Positions 39,872-47,502 of a DNA stretch of 64,000 nt are shown here, piece after piece. How positions within the stretch are numbered: the stretch's first letter is position 1; each line of letters begins with the position of its first letter. The notes beneath the pieces are model-generated. The model saw only the letters and a list, made by a program, of their open reading frames with translations. It was not told where the DNA came from and ran no database searches. The stretch is from Chryseobacterium wanjuense (lineage in GTDB: Bacteria > Bacteroidota > Bacteroidia > Flavobacteriales > Weeksellaceae). The stretch is taken from NCBI RefSeq assembly GCF_900111495.1, contig NZ_FOIU01000006.1, positions 1 to 64,000 on the forward strand, in the 5' to 3' direction. A program made the position numbers and the translations under genes.

Positions 39872-39892
39872 AACCATAAGTATCAATTAAGG

Positions 39893-40000
39893 CAAATTTA
39901 ATGATTTTATGCAATGCAATACGGGAAATTCATAATTTTTAAAATTGAAAATGAAATGTGTTAAATAAAAAGCACATTCTAAAATTATTAGTTATATTTG
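39893..40000. promoter_or_regulatory. divergent promoter region of ddl and the PASTA gene
   Basis: TAAATTTG on the minus strand (39900-39893) drives ddl. TATATTTG on the plus strand (39993-40000) drives the PASTA gene, whose ATG is 25 bases on. About 90 AT-rich bases separate the boxes. Confidence 0.7.
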
Positions 40001-40025
40001 CTGTCTAATTATAGTAATTTTAAGT

Positions 40026-41129
40026 ATGCTTAAATCACTTTTCAATTGGAAAGTTTTACTGAACTTAGTTGTAGCCATCGGTGTTTTTGTGGGGTTGGTT
40101 TGGCTTACATTTCGTTGGTTAGAATATCATACTAATCACGGTCAGGAAATTCCAGTTCCTAATATTGTAAATAAATCTGTACAGGAAGCCATCAAAATAT
40201 TAGATGATGCAGGGCTGGAATATGAAGTGGATAGTTTTAAGTATGATCCAAAATATAGACCTTTTCAGGTATTGCAGGTATATCCTGCGCCGGGTTCGCG
40301 TGTAAAAGACGGAAGGGCTATCCAGCTGAAAGTAAATCCTAGAACATGGGCCAGAGTGGAAGTTCCTGATGTTATTAATAAATATTCAGGTCTTGCTTTC
40401 CAGAGACTGGAGCAGGTAGGATTGAAAGTAGGAGATACGATTTTCGAACCGAGTATTCAGAAAGATGCTGTTTTAAGAATCTTATATAAAGGTACAGCCG
40501 TAAAATCTAAAACTAAACTTCCGAGATTTTCTGTGGTAGATGTTGTGATAGGTTCAGGGCCGATGAGAAATATTGCGATTCCTAATGTGGTAGGATTAAC
40601 GGTGAAAGAAGCAAGGGCAGTCATTGCAAAAAGTATGTTTGAAGTGGGGCTTGTAGAGCATGAAGACGGAGGTAAGGACGAATCTGATATTATTTATTAT
40701 CAGGATCCTGCAGCCGGAGATGTCCGGGATCAGGGAATGCAGATAGACCTCTGGGCAAGTAAGAAAACGCCTGCTGAGCTGAGTGCAAAAATAGAACAGC
40801 TGAACTCTATCTATAGAATGAAAGTAGACACAGGATTGCCGCCGATAGAATATCATGAAATTCCTGCTCACCAGGAACCAAACTATGACGCGCAGCCTCC
40901 TGCGGTACCGGCTCCGAAAAGAGATATTCCGAAACCAGCAGATGCTGTGAAGCCGGATGCATCAAAAACGGGAACGGCAAAACCAACGGTTTCAGGAACG
41001 GAAAATAAACCGAAGACGACCAACTCTGGAGCTACTTCCGGAAATAATGCTGCTACGGGCGGTAAAACTGTCACAACAACACAAAAGCCGGCAGAAAAAC
41101 CAAAAGCTAAAAAAGTAGTCGTAGAATAA
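40026..41129 (+). CDS. membrane-anchored protein with three PASTA domains
   Basis: A 367-residue protein: one membrane helix (about 10-30, VLLNLVVAIGVFVGLVWLTF), then three PASTA domains (about 40-108, 112-183 and 186-255), each opening with the VPN/VPD/IPNV words (PVPNIVNKSVQEA, EVPDVINKYSGLAF, AIPNVVGLTVKEA), then a Pro/Lys/Thr-rich tail (270-367). PASTA domains bind peptidoglycan stems or beta-lactams in other proteins. Here there is no kinase or penicillin-binding domain, so it may be a wall-sensing or scaffold protein. It lies between ddl and an rluD-type gene, an order seen in other Flavobacteriia. Confidence 0.92.
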   Translation: MLKSLFNWKVLLNLVVAIGVFVGLVWLTFRWLEYHTNHGQEIPVPNIVNKSVQEAIKILDDAGLEYEVDSFKYDPKYRPFQVLQVYPAPGSRVKDGRAIQLKVNPRTWARVEVPDVINKYSGLAFQRLEQVGLKVGDTIFEPSIQKDAVLRILYKGTAVKSKTKLPRFSVVDVVIGSGPMRNIAIPNVVGLTVKEARAVIAKSMFEVGLVEHEDGGKDESDIIYYQDPAAGDVRDQGMQIDLWASKKTPAELSAKIEQLNSIYRMKVDTGLPPIEYHEIPAHQEPNYDAQPPAVPAPKRDIPKPADAVKPDASKTGTAKPTVSGTENKPKTTNSGATSGNNAATGGKTVTTTQKPAEKPKAKKVVVE

Positions 41130-41152
41130 TACACTCATTATTAAGAAAAATA

Positions 41153-41186
41153 CAGGCTTCAACTTTCATTATGTTGAAGCTTTTTG
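41153..41186 (+). terminator. terminator of the PASTA gene
   Basis: GGCTTCAAC (41155-41163) pairs with GTTGAAGC and is followed by TTTTTG. The following gene starts 17 bases later. Confidence 0.85.
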
Positions 41187-41202
41187 TATAAAAAATAAAA
41201 CA

Positions 41203-42276
41203 ATGGCAGAAGATAACGAAGATTTTTTGGATGAAGAATTATTAGACCAAAACAGTATTGATAATATCGATATTGATGAGGAAAATAAAGGGTTGTATGA
41301 GCATCTCAATATCACTGTTGATAAGAATCAGGAACCACTGAGGATCGATAAGTTTTTATTGATCTACCGCCAGAATTCTTCGAGAAATAAAATTTCACAG
41401 ACTTGCCGTGCGGGAAATGTTATCGTCAACGGAATTCCTGTTAAGCAAAATTATCGTGTAAAGCCAGGAGATCAGGTTTCTGTACTGTTGGCGCATCCTC
41501 CACGAGAGAATGTGATCATCCCTCAGAATATTCCTATTAATATTATATACGAAGATGATGATTTAGTCGTTGTTGATAAAGACCCTGGAATGGTCGTACA
41601 TCCGGGATTCGGAAATTGGGACGGAACTCTGGTGAATGCTTTGGCGTATCACTTCGAGCAAAACGGTGAAAAAACCGATCTCGACAGAGTAGGATTGGTG
41701 CATCGAATTGATAAAGATACTTCAGGATTATTGGTCATTGCTAAAAATGAGTACGCTTTAAGCTTTTTAGCAAAACAATTTTTCGACAGAAAAACAAAAA
41801 GATTGTATTGGGCTTTTGTTTGGGGGAACGTACAGGACGATGAAGGCACCATAAGAGGCCATATCGGGCGTCATCCTAAAAACAGGATGCAGATGCACAC
41901 TTATGAAGACGGCAGCCAGGGGAAGCATGCGGTGACCCATTATAAAGTTTTAGAAAGATTTAAATATATGACGTGGGTAGAGTGTAAACTTGAAACGGGA
42001 AGAACTCACCAGATCAGGGCACACTTCAAACATATCGGTCATACCTTATTTAATGATGAAAGATACGAAGGGCATACCCCTTTGCGAGGAGTGAATCTTC
42101 CTAAGTATAAGCAGTTTATAAAAAATGTTTTTGAAATTTTACCAAGACATGCACTCCATGCTCATACTTTAGGATTTATACATCCTACGACCAAGAAAGA
42201 ATTATATTTTGAAAGCCCAATGCCGAAAGATATGGCGGATGCCGTAAAAAAATGGAGAAATTATTTAGAAAACTAA
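41203..42276 (+). CDS. RluA/RluD-family pseudouridine synthase
   Basis: A 357-residue rRNA pseudouridine synthase. An acidic N-terminal extension (1-40) is followed by an S4 domain (RIDKFLLIYRQNSSRNKISQTCRAGNVIVNG) and the catalytic domain with VHRIDKDTSGLLVIAKN, whose Asp in HRIDKDTSG is the catalytic nucleophile. ETGRTHQIRAHF follows. This layout fits RluD, which modifies helix 69 of 23S rRNA, but RluA-group members are hard to tell apart by eye. The previous gene ends in a terminator, so it likely has its own promoter. Confidence 0.92.
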   Translation: MAEDNEDFLDEELLDQNSIDNIDIDEENKGLYEHLNITVDKNQEPLRIDKFLLIYRQNSSRNKISQTCRAGNVIVNGIPVKQNYRVKPGDQVSVLLAHPPRENVIIPQNIPINIIYEDDDLVVVDKDPGMVVHPGFGNWDGTLVNALAYHFEQNGEKTDLDRVGLVHRIDKDTSGLLVIAKNEYALSFLAKQFFDRKTKRLYWAFVWGNVQDDEGTIRGHIGRHPKNRMQMHTYEDGSQGKHAVTHYKVLERFKYMTWVECKLETGRTHQIRAHFKHIGHTLFNDERYEGHTPLRGVNLPKYKQFIKNVFEILPRHALHAHTLGFIHPTTKKELYFESPMPKDMADAVKKWRNYLEN

Positions 42277-42296
42277 AAATATATTGAGAATTTTTT

Positions 42297-42304
42297 TATA
42301 TTTG
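42297..42304 (+). promoter_or_regulatory. -7 box (TATATTTG) of the PorP/SprF gene
   Basis: TATATTTG matches the consensus and lies 23 bases before the chosen ATG at 42328. A TTG at 42310 falls at the expected transcript start, so it is unlikely to be used. Confidence 0.7.
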
Positions 42305-42327
42305 TTGAATTGAAATCAAGATTTGTT

Positions 42328-43278
42328 ATGAGAAAACTATATGCTATCGTATGTTTAGCTCTTTTGTCAAATGCATACAAAGCACAAGAAACATTACCAT
42401 ACTATCAACAATACCTTTTGGATGGTGAGTTTCTGTTCAACCCAGCACAATACGGAAAAACAGACTATGTGCAGCTTAATCTTAACTATCAACAGCAATT
42501 TTCGAAGTTCAGTGAATCCCCAAATGTACAATCTATTGGGATGAACGCGAATATTTTTGATAGAGTAGGAGCAGGTATCTCTGTATTCAGAGATAGCAAC
42601 GGGCCAATTTCTGCGGGTGGTATTACAGCTGGTGCTTCATATTTTATTCCTCTTAGCAGCGAAGGAGACAGAAAAGACCAGTTCTCTTTCGGTACAAGTG
42701 TGAGCTTCTATAATATGAATTTTGATTATTCAAAAATTAATACGCAGGACGCTTCAGATCCATTATTGCAGGGTAGTGAAAGTAATATCTTCATGGCTTA
42801 TGCTAATTTTGGGGCACAGGCTACGTACAAAAATATCTTCGCAGGAGTTTCTGTAAATGATATTGCTCTTACCAACGACGAAGCGATCGTAAACGGACGT
42901 GAGCCTTCTCCAATCAAATTCTTCTTAAACTTAGGATATGACTGGCATGTAGGAGATAATATCTATTTCACGCCTTCAGCTTTGATCAACCTAAATACGA
43001 ACTCTACAAGAACAATCGATTATAACTTAATGGGTACGTTCTTTAATGATATTAATTCATTCTCTTTCGGGGTGAGCTACAGATCTGTTCAGAACAGATT
43101 CGACAGCCAGCAATTGCAGATTGCACCGGTTGTAAAAGTAAGATTCAACAAATTCATGATTGGAGCTACTTACAACTTAGGATTATCTGATATCCAGGAA
43201 TATGGAGGAAACAGCTTCATGATCGGATTAGGATATAACTTCGATAACTTCATTAATCACAGAGGTTATAGATATTAA
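42328..43278 (+). CDS. PorP/SprF-family outer-membrane protein
   Basis: A 316-residue outer-membrane beta-barrel protein of the PorP/SprF family. After a signal peptide (ending NAYKAQETLPYY) comes YQQYLLDGEFLFNPAQYGKTDYVQLNLNYQQQFSKF, the family's opening. The C-terminus holds KFMIGATYNLGLSDIQEYGGNSFMIGLGYNF. SprF partners the large adhesin SprB in gliding and T9SS secretion of type B cargo; here no large adhesin gene is adjacent. Start at ATG 42328, with the promoter box at 42297. A terminator follows at 43301. Confidence 0.92.
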   Translation: MRKLYAIVCLALLSNAYKAQETLPYYQQYLLDGEFLFNPAQYGKTDYVQLNLNYQQQFSKFSESPNVQSIGMNANIFDRVGAGISVFRDSNGPISAGGITAGASYFIPLSSEGDRKDQFSFGTSVSFYNMNFDYSKINTQDASDPLLQGSESNIFMAYANFGAQATYKNIFAGVSVNDIALTNDEAIVNGREPSPIKFFLNLGYDWHVGDNIYFTPSALINLNTNSTRTIDYNLMGTFFNDINSFSFGVSYRSVQNRFDSQQLQIAPVVKVRFNKFMIGATYNLGLSDIQEYGGNSFMIGLGYNFDNFINHRGYRY

Positions 43279-43300
43279 TCAATTTAATTTAAATAAATTT

Positions 43301-43328
43301 GAGCTCTGAATTTTTCAGAGCTTTTTTT
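43301..43328 (+). terminator. terminator abutting the hemW start codon
   Basis: GAGCTCTGA and TCAGAGCT pair around an ATTTT loop, followed by seven Ts. The hemW ATG begins at the very next base (43329). The hairpin sits where the hemW ribosome site would be. Confidence 0.88.
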
Positions 43329-44453
43329 ATGATCTACATTCACATTCCGTTTTGTAAGCAAAAATGCAGCTATTGCAATTTTCATTTTTCAACATCTTTA
43401 AACTTTAAGGATGAAATGCTTGCTGCTATGAAGAAGGAAATTTTTTTGCGAAAAGATGAGCTTCAAAACAAAAATTTACAGTCTCTTTACTTTGGCGGGG
43501 GAACTCCCTCGATCCTTTCTCCTGACGAAATCCATTCTTTAATTGATGAAGTTTTAAAATATTTCAGCTTTGAAAAAGATATTGAGATCACTTTGGAAGC
43601 CAATCCGGATGATTTGGATAAAAATTTTTTGAAAGGATTGTCAGATTCCCCGGTAAATCGTCTTTCCATCGGGACACAAAGTTTTTTTGATGAAGATTTA
43701 AAATTAATGAATCGTGCTCACAATGCCTCGGAAGCCGAAGGTTCTATCAAAAGAGCTCAGGATTTTGGTTTTGAAAATTTAAGTATAGATTTAATTTACG
43801 GTTCGCCAACCTCAAATTTAGAGATTTGGAAGGAGAATTTAAACAAAACCATTGCACTTGAAGTTCCGCATATTTCTTCTTATGCCCTTACGGTCGAGCC
43901 AAAAACCGCTTTGGAAAACTGGATTTCAAAAGGAAAAGTAAAAAGCCCGAAAGAAGAGGAGCAGAACAGAGAATTCTACTATTTATCAGATTTCTTAAAA
44001 GATAATGGGTTTGAACATTATGAAGTTTCCAATTTTGCGAAACCCGGGATGTATTCAAGGCACAATTCTGCGTACTGGAAATATAAAGAATATCTGGGAA
44101 TTGGCCCGTCTGCACATTCTTACAACGGTTTTGATGTCAGAAGCTGGAATGTTGCCAATAATCAGCAATACATTAAAAAATTAAATTCAAATCTTTTGGC
44201 TAAAGAAGAAGAAATTCTTTCCCGTAACGATCAGTTTAATGAAATGATTATGATTGGCTTAAGAACAATCTGGGGTGTCGACCTCGATAGCCTGAAAAAT
44301 AAGTTTAATGAGCAGATTCTTGAACATTTTCAGCACGAAATTCAATCAAAATTAGAAGAAGAAATTTTAATTATTGAAAACAATCACCTGAAAATCCCGG
44401 AAAAGCATTGGTTTATGGCGGATGGAATTGCTTCGGATTTGTTTATTATTTAA
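43329..44453 (+). CDS. hemW: HemW, radical SAM haem chaperone
   Basis: A 374-residue radical SAM protein. CKQKCSYCNF holds the CxxxCxxC cluster site, followed by SLYFGGGTPSILSPDEI, EITLEANPDDL, RLSIGTQSFFDEDLKLMNRAHNASEA and DLIYGSPT. It is HemW-type rather than HemN: the extra N-terminal region of HemN is missing. HemW delivers haem to membrane proteins. The frame extends to an upstream TTG, but that overlaps the terminator; MIYIHIPF at 43329 is the family N-terminus. With the hairpin in its leader, initiation may be weak or regulated. Confidence 0.95.
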   Translation: MIYIHIPFCKQKCSYCNFHFSTSLNFKDEMLAAMKKEIFLRKDELQNKNLQSLYFGGGTPSILSPDEIHSLIDEVLKYFSFEKDIEITLEANPDDLDKNFLKGLSDSPVNRLSIGTQSFFDEDLKLMNRAHNASEAEGSIKRAQDFGFENLSIDLIYGSPTSNLEIWKENLNKTIALEVPHISSYALTVEPKTALENWISKGKVKSPKEEEQNREFYYLSDFLKDNGFEHYEVSNFAKPGMYSRHNSAYWKYKEYLGIGPSAHSYNGFDVRSWNVANNQQYIKKLNSNLLAKEEEILSRNDQFNEMIMIGLRTIWGVDLDSLKNKFNEQILEHFQHEIQSKLEEEILIIENNHLKIPEKHWFMADGIASDLFII

Positions 44454-44520
44454 GCTGGAAGCCAGAAGTAAGAGGCTAGAAGAATGGTTTGTGAAAAACT
44501 TCCAACATCCAGCTTCCAGC
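44453..44520. repeat. small inverted repeat after hemW
   Basis: AGCTGGAAGC (44453-44462) pairs with GCTTCCAGC (44512-44520), with further imperfect pairing inside (AAGAGGCTAGAAG / CTTCCAACATCC). The words are of the CTTCCAGC kind also present at 38850-38882. It directly follows the hemW stop and may help end the transcript. Confidence 0.7.
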
Positions 44521-44535
44521 ATCCAACAATTTCAC

Positions 44536-44543
44536 TATTTTTG
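44536..44543 (+). promoter_or_regulatory. -7 box (TATTTTTG) of murI
   Basis: TATTTTTG matches the consensus and lies 20 bases ahead of the TTG start of murI. Confidence 0.65.
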
Positions 44544-44563
44544 TATAAAATTTCAACTTAATT

Positions 44564-45394
44564 TTGAAAACTAAAAAGCAAAATTATTCGCATCTTTCAC
44601 CAAAGCAACCTATCGGAATTTTTGATAGTGGAGTTGGGGGATTAACGGTAGCCAAAGAGATAAAGAGACTTCTTCCCAACGAAGATCTTATCTATTTTGG
44701 GGATACAAAGCATCTTCCTTACGGTGAAAAATCCAAAGAAGCGATTATCGAATATTCTACAAAAATTACCAACTTTTTGTTGGCTCAAAACTGTAAAGCA
44801 ATCGTAGTTGCCTGTAATACGGCCACGGCAAATGCTTTGAACGAAGTCATGGAATCTGTCGCAGGGAAAGTTCCTGTGATCGACGTGATCAATCCTGTTG
44901 CGGAAAAGGTTTCGTATGAAATTCATAATAATGTCGGCGTGATTGCAACAAAAGCTACGGTGAATTCCGGGCTTTATAAGAAAAGTATCCGTAAGCATAA
45001 TAAGTGGATCAAAGTGGATGAATTGGCCACTCCGCTGCTGGTTCCTGCGATTGAAGAAGGTTTTAAAAATCATCCGATTACGCATGCGATTATTTATAAT
45101 TATTTGAGTAATAGTAAATTAAAAAATATTGAAACATTAATTCTGGGATGCACGCATTATCCTCTATTAATTGAAGAAATCAAGCAGTATTACGGAAACC
45201 GAGTTCGTGTGATCGATTCCCCGAATATTGTGGCCAATCATTTGAAGATTATTCTGGATAAATACAATCTTCTGAATGAAAGCAACCCAAAACCGAATTA
45301 CCATTTTTACCTTTCGGATTTGACCAAAAATTTTGAAAAGATCTCAAAAAAATTCTTCGGAAAAACAATTGACTTAGAATTGAAAGTATTATAA
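44564..45394 (+). CDS. murI: glutamate racemase, TTG start
   Basis: A 276-residue racemase that supplies D-glutamate for peptidoglycan. The two catalytic cysteines sit in VVACNTATA and LGCTHYPLL; IGIFDSGVGGLTVAKEIKRLLP is the glycine-rich N-terminal block. No ATG occurs between the in-frame stop at 44546-44548 and the FDSGVGG block, so the start must be a non-ATG codon; TTG at 44564 gives family length. Its promoter box is 20 bases upstream. Terminator at 45400. Confidence 0.93.
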   Translation: MKTKKQNYSHLSPKQPIGIFDSGVGGLTVAKEIKRLLPNEDLIYFGDTKHLPYGEKSKEAIIEYSTKITNFLLAQNCKAIVVACNTATANALNEVMESVAGKVPVIDVINPVAEKVSYEIHNNVGVIATKATVNSGLYKKSIRKHNKWIKVDELATPLLVPAIEEGFKNHPITHAIIYNYLSNSKLKNIETLILGCTHYPLLIEEIKQYYGNRVRVIDSPNIVANHLKIILDKYNLLNESNPKPNYHFYLSDLTKNFEKISKKFFGKTIDLELKVL

Positions 45395-45398
45395 AAAA

Positions 45399-45431
45399 GA
45401 AAGCTGTTTCGTATAGAAGCAGCTTTTTTTA
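45399..45431 (+). terminator. terminator of murI
   Basis: AAAGCTG pairs with CAGCTTT, with further pairing TTC/GAA inside, followed by a T-run. It lies 5 bases past the murI stop and faces the convergent gene that stops at 45461. Confidence 0.87.
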
Positions 45432-45460
45432 TTCAGTAAAAAAACAACAAGATATATAAA

Positions 45461-46369
45461 CTAATTATTGAATTTTTCTTTCAGAACATTATTATAATAT
45501 TCTTTTTCAGAGCTGTTTATGTTTTTAAAATATTTATACTTTTCTGAAAAATAAAACCGTTGGCAACTTGGTGGGAGGTATTGATTTATGACGTTATCTC
45601 CTGTATTTTCAACTATCGTATATTTTGGAAGAGCTATATTAAGTTGATCAACATATTTTGCCAGTTCAATAATTATATTGTATTGGAGTTTATACTGGCA
45701 GCTGTAATTTTCAACATCTTTTTTGACATATTTATTAAAATAGTACAGGACCAGTTCCCTTGATTGAAGATCTAAAGTTTTTGAACCAGTGAAAACAAGA
45801 TATAATGATACAATCCAATCATTAATTACGTATTTTTCTATACGCTTATATATTTTATCTTCCATACCGAGTGAGGAAGTATTTAAAGTTTTAATTTTAT
45901 TAAGATAATCAGACAAGACAAATTCAGAAAAATTCATCAGCTCTTTAGGGCTTCTTTTTTTATATAATATGTCCTGATATTTACCTATATTTTCATACAG
46001 AATATAATGTTGTTGATTGACAACTAAATTATGTAATGCAACTTTATCGCCTTTAAACTCAATTGTTTTATCATAATTATCTATTGTTAGAGATAAAGTC
46101 TCATCAGAGTTTAGAAGAATAGGAATATATTTAATTATTAAATTTTTTTCACTATTGTATTCAATACTTAATTCATTGATTTCTTTTTCTGAAATTATCT
46201 TTTTTTCTCCTTCTTTTAATTTAACTCTATTGGTTTTGTATTTAATTTCAATTGTAGTATTGCTTTTATTTTCGATCGTAATCTTTTGACTGAAAAGATT
46301 TAAAAATAGAAATAGCAAAAGAATACTGAGTGTCCTTTTGCTATGATAGTTTAAAGCTTTTAATTTCAA
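45461..46369 (-). CDS. exported protein of unknown function, AT-rich
   Basis: A 302-residue protein that I do not recognise. A long signal peptide (RTLSILLLFLFLNLFSQ) is followed by a beta-rich part (30-120: TIENKSNTTIEIKYKTNRVKLKEGEKKI, SDETLSLTIDNYDKTIEFKGD) and a long Tyr/Asn/Lys-rich helical part with two cysteines (NYSCQYKLQYNIIIELAKYVD, PPSCQRFYF). It looks visibly more AT-rich than its neighbours, with many Asn, Lys, Ile and Tyr codons, which suggests a recent or weakly constrained gene. It stands alone between murI and the nitroreductase. The beta part resembles a small domain seen in thioredoxin-family proteins of Bacteroidetes, but the thioredoxin part is absent. Confidence 0.75.
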   Translation of the reverse strand: MKLKALNYHSKRTLSILLLFLFLNLFSQKITIENKSNTTIEIKYKTNRVKLKEGEKKIISEKEINELSIEYNSEKNLIIKYIPILLNSDETLSLTIDNYDKTIEFKGDKVALHNLVVNQQHYILYENIGKYQDILYKKRSPKELMNFSEFVLSDYLNKIKTLNTSSLGMEDKIYKRIEKYVINDWIVSLYLVFTGSKTLDLQSRELVLYYFNKYVKKDVENYSCQYKLQYNIIIELAKYVDQLNIALPKYTIVENTGDNVINQYLPPSCQRFYFSEKYKYFKNINSSEKEYYNNVLKEKFNN

Positions 46370-46453
46370 TTTTTAAAAATATTTTTATTTGTTTGAAATC
46401 TTTTGTTTTAGAATTTCAAATATAAATAATATTTTCATTTAATAGTGATTTAT

Positions 46454-47053
46454 TTACATTTCTACAATCACTTTCTTCCTTTCCAATCTTCTCTTCGGAG
46501 TATGTATTGGCTGGTTTTTATCTTCTTCCGATTTTTGCCCGATAACGACTGCAAAAAGGGTTTCATATTTTTCGTTATTCAAAATAGAGTCGTATTTGTC
46601 GCCTTCAATTCCTTCCATTGGGGTAGAATCAATTCCAAGATCCACACATGCAGAAAGGAAGACACCAAGAGCAAGATAAACCTGGTGTGCAAACCATGAT
46701 TTTATAGCAGCTTCACCTTGTGGTTTTACAAAAGTTCTATAATATTCTACCAATCCTTCCGGTAAATTTTCTTCAATCTGTTTTTCAAAATCTTCCGGAT
46801 TTTTAATGGCTTGGAAAACGACCAGCTGGCTGCTTTCCAAAACTTTTTCTTTGTTAAAATAAGATGCTTCTGCCAGTTGTTCTTTTATTTCGGAGTTGCT
46901 CACAAAAATAAAATTCCATGGCTGGCTATTGATGGAAGATGGGCTTAAATGCAAAATTTCTTTAAGCATTTGTATTTTTTCATCACTGATTTTACCTTGA
47001 GGGTTATACTTTTTCACTGCATACCTCGTTTTCATTTTTTCTAAAAAGTTCAT
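46454..47053 (-). CDS. nitroreductase-family NAD(P)H oxidoreductase
   Basis: A 199-residue FMN enzyme of the NfsB type, which reduces nitroaromatics, quinones or similar acceptors with NAD(P)H. Blocks: YAVKKYNPQGKISDEKIQMLKEILHLSPSSINSQPWNFIFVS, then LALGVFLSACVDLGIDSTPMEGIE and FAVVIGQKSEED. The nearest relatives by wording are oxygen-insensitive nitroreductases. It is divergent from an HxlR-type regulator through the symmetric promoter at 47080-47113; HxlR regulators usually control the neighbouring oxidoreductase in response to quinones or electrophiles. Confidence 0.93.
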   Translation of the reverse strand: MNFLEKMKTRYAVKKYNPQGKISDEKIQMLKEILHLSPSSINSQPWNFIFVSNSEIKEQLAEASYFNKEKVLESSQLVVFQAIKNPEDFEKQIEENLPEGLVEYYRTFVKPQGEAAIKSWFAHQVYLALGVFLSACVDLGIDSTPMEGIEGDKYDSILNNEKYETLFAVVIGQKSEEDKNQPIHTPKRRLERKKVIVEM

Positions 47054-47079
47054 ACTATTTTATACTATATTTTTTATAG

Positions 47080-47113
47080 TTGCAAAATTAATGTAAGTTT
47101 ATTAACTTTGCAA
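47080..47113. promoter_or_regulatory. mirror-symmetric divergent promoter, nitroreductase / HxlR
   Basis: Two TTGCAA words (47080-47085 and 47108-47113) frame this region. On the plus strand TTG 47080 (-33) is 20 bases from TAACTTTG 47103-47110 (-7). On the minus strand TTG 47113 is 20 bases from TAATTTTG 47090-47083. Each TTGCAA thus supplies one strand's -33 and the other strand's -7 end. Both leaders then carry AGTATAAAA words, the likely HxlR operators. Confidence 0.8.
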
Positions 47114-47148
47114 TAACGGTATAAAATGATAGTATAAAAAAGTATAAA

Positions 47149-47502
47149 ATGTATATAATAGATGACAAGCATTATCCTTGCTGTACAACGGTAACCATGA
47201 GGTTTATCGGCGGGAAATGGAAAGCGGTAATTTTATATTACCTTATTGAAGGACCAAAAAGATATAATGAATTAAGAAAATTTATGCCCACAATTACGGA
47301 AAGAACATTAAGTCTTCAGTTAAAGCAATTGGAAGAAGATAACATTATTAACAGAAAAGTTTACACCAAAAAACCTCCTTTAATGGTAGAATATACATTA
47401 ACGGAATTCGGAGAAACTTTAATTCCTATGTTAAAAGAAATCGCAAGATGGGGAATAGAAGCCGTAGAAAAATCAAAAAAAGTAAAGGAAGAAATTTCCT
47501 GA
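47149..47502 (+). CDS. HxlR-family transcriptional regulator
   Basis: A 117-residue winged-helix regulator. The CCTTVTMRFIGGKWKAVILYYLIEGPKRYNELRKFMPTITERTLSLQLKQLEEDNIINRKVYT stretch is classic HxlR, with a Cys-Cys pair at residues 8-9 that could sense oxidants or electrophiles, as in quinone sensors such as QorR and YodB. It probably controls itself and the divergent nitroreductase. Its leader carries three AGTATAAAA-type repeats (47119-47149) that overlap the start codon and could be operators. Its stop is immediately followed by the convergent rsmD stop. Confidence 0.92.
   Translation: MYIIDDKHYPCCTTVTMRFIGGKWKAVILYYLIEGPKRYNELRKFMPTITERTLSLQLKQLEEDNIINRKVYTKKPPLMVEYTLTEFGETLIPMLKEIARWGIEAVEKSKKVKEEIS

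Noticed and set aside
39872..39886. TTG start for ddl extending the protein by five residues
   Set aside because: The -7 box at 39900-39893 would start the RNA at about this codon, leaving no room; ATG at 39871 fits family N-termini.
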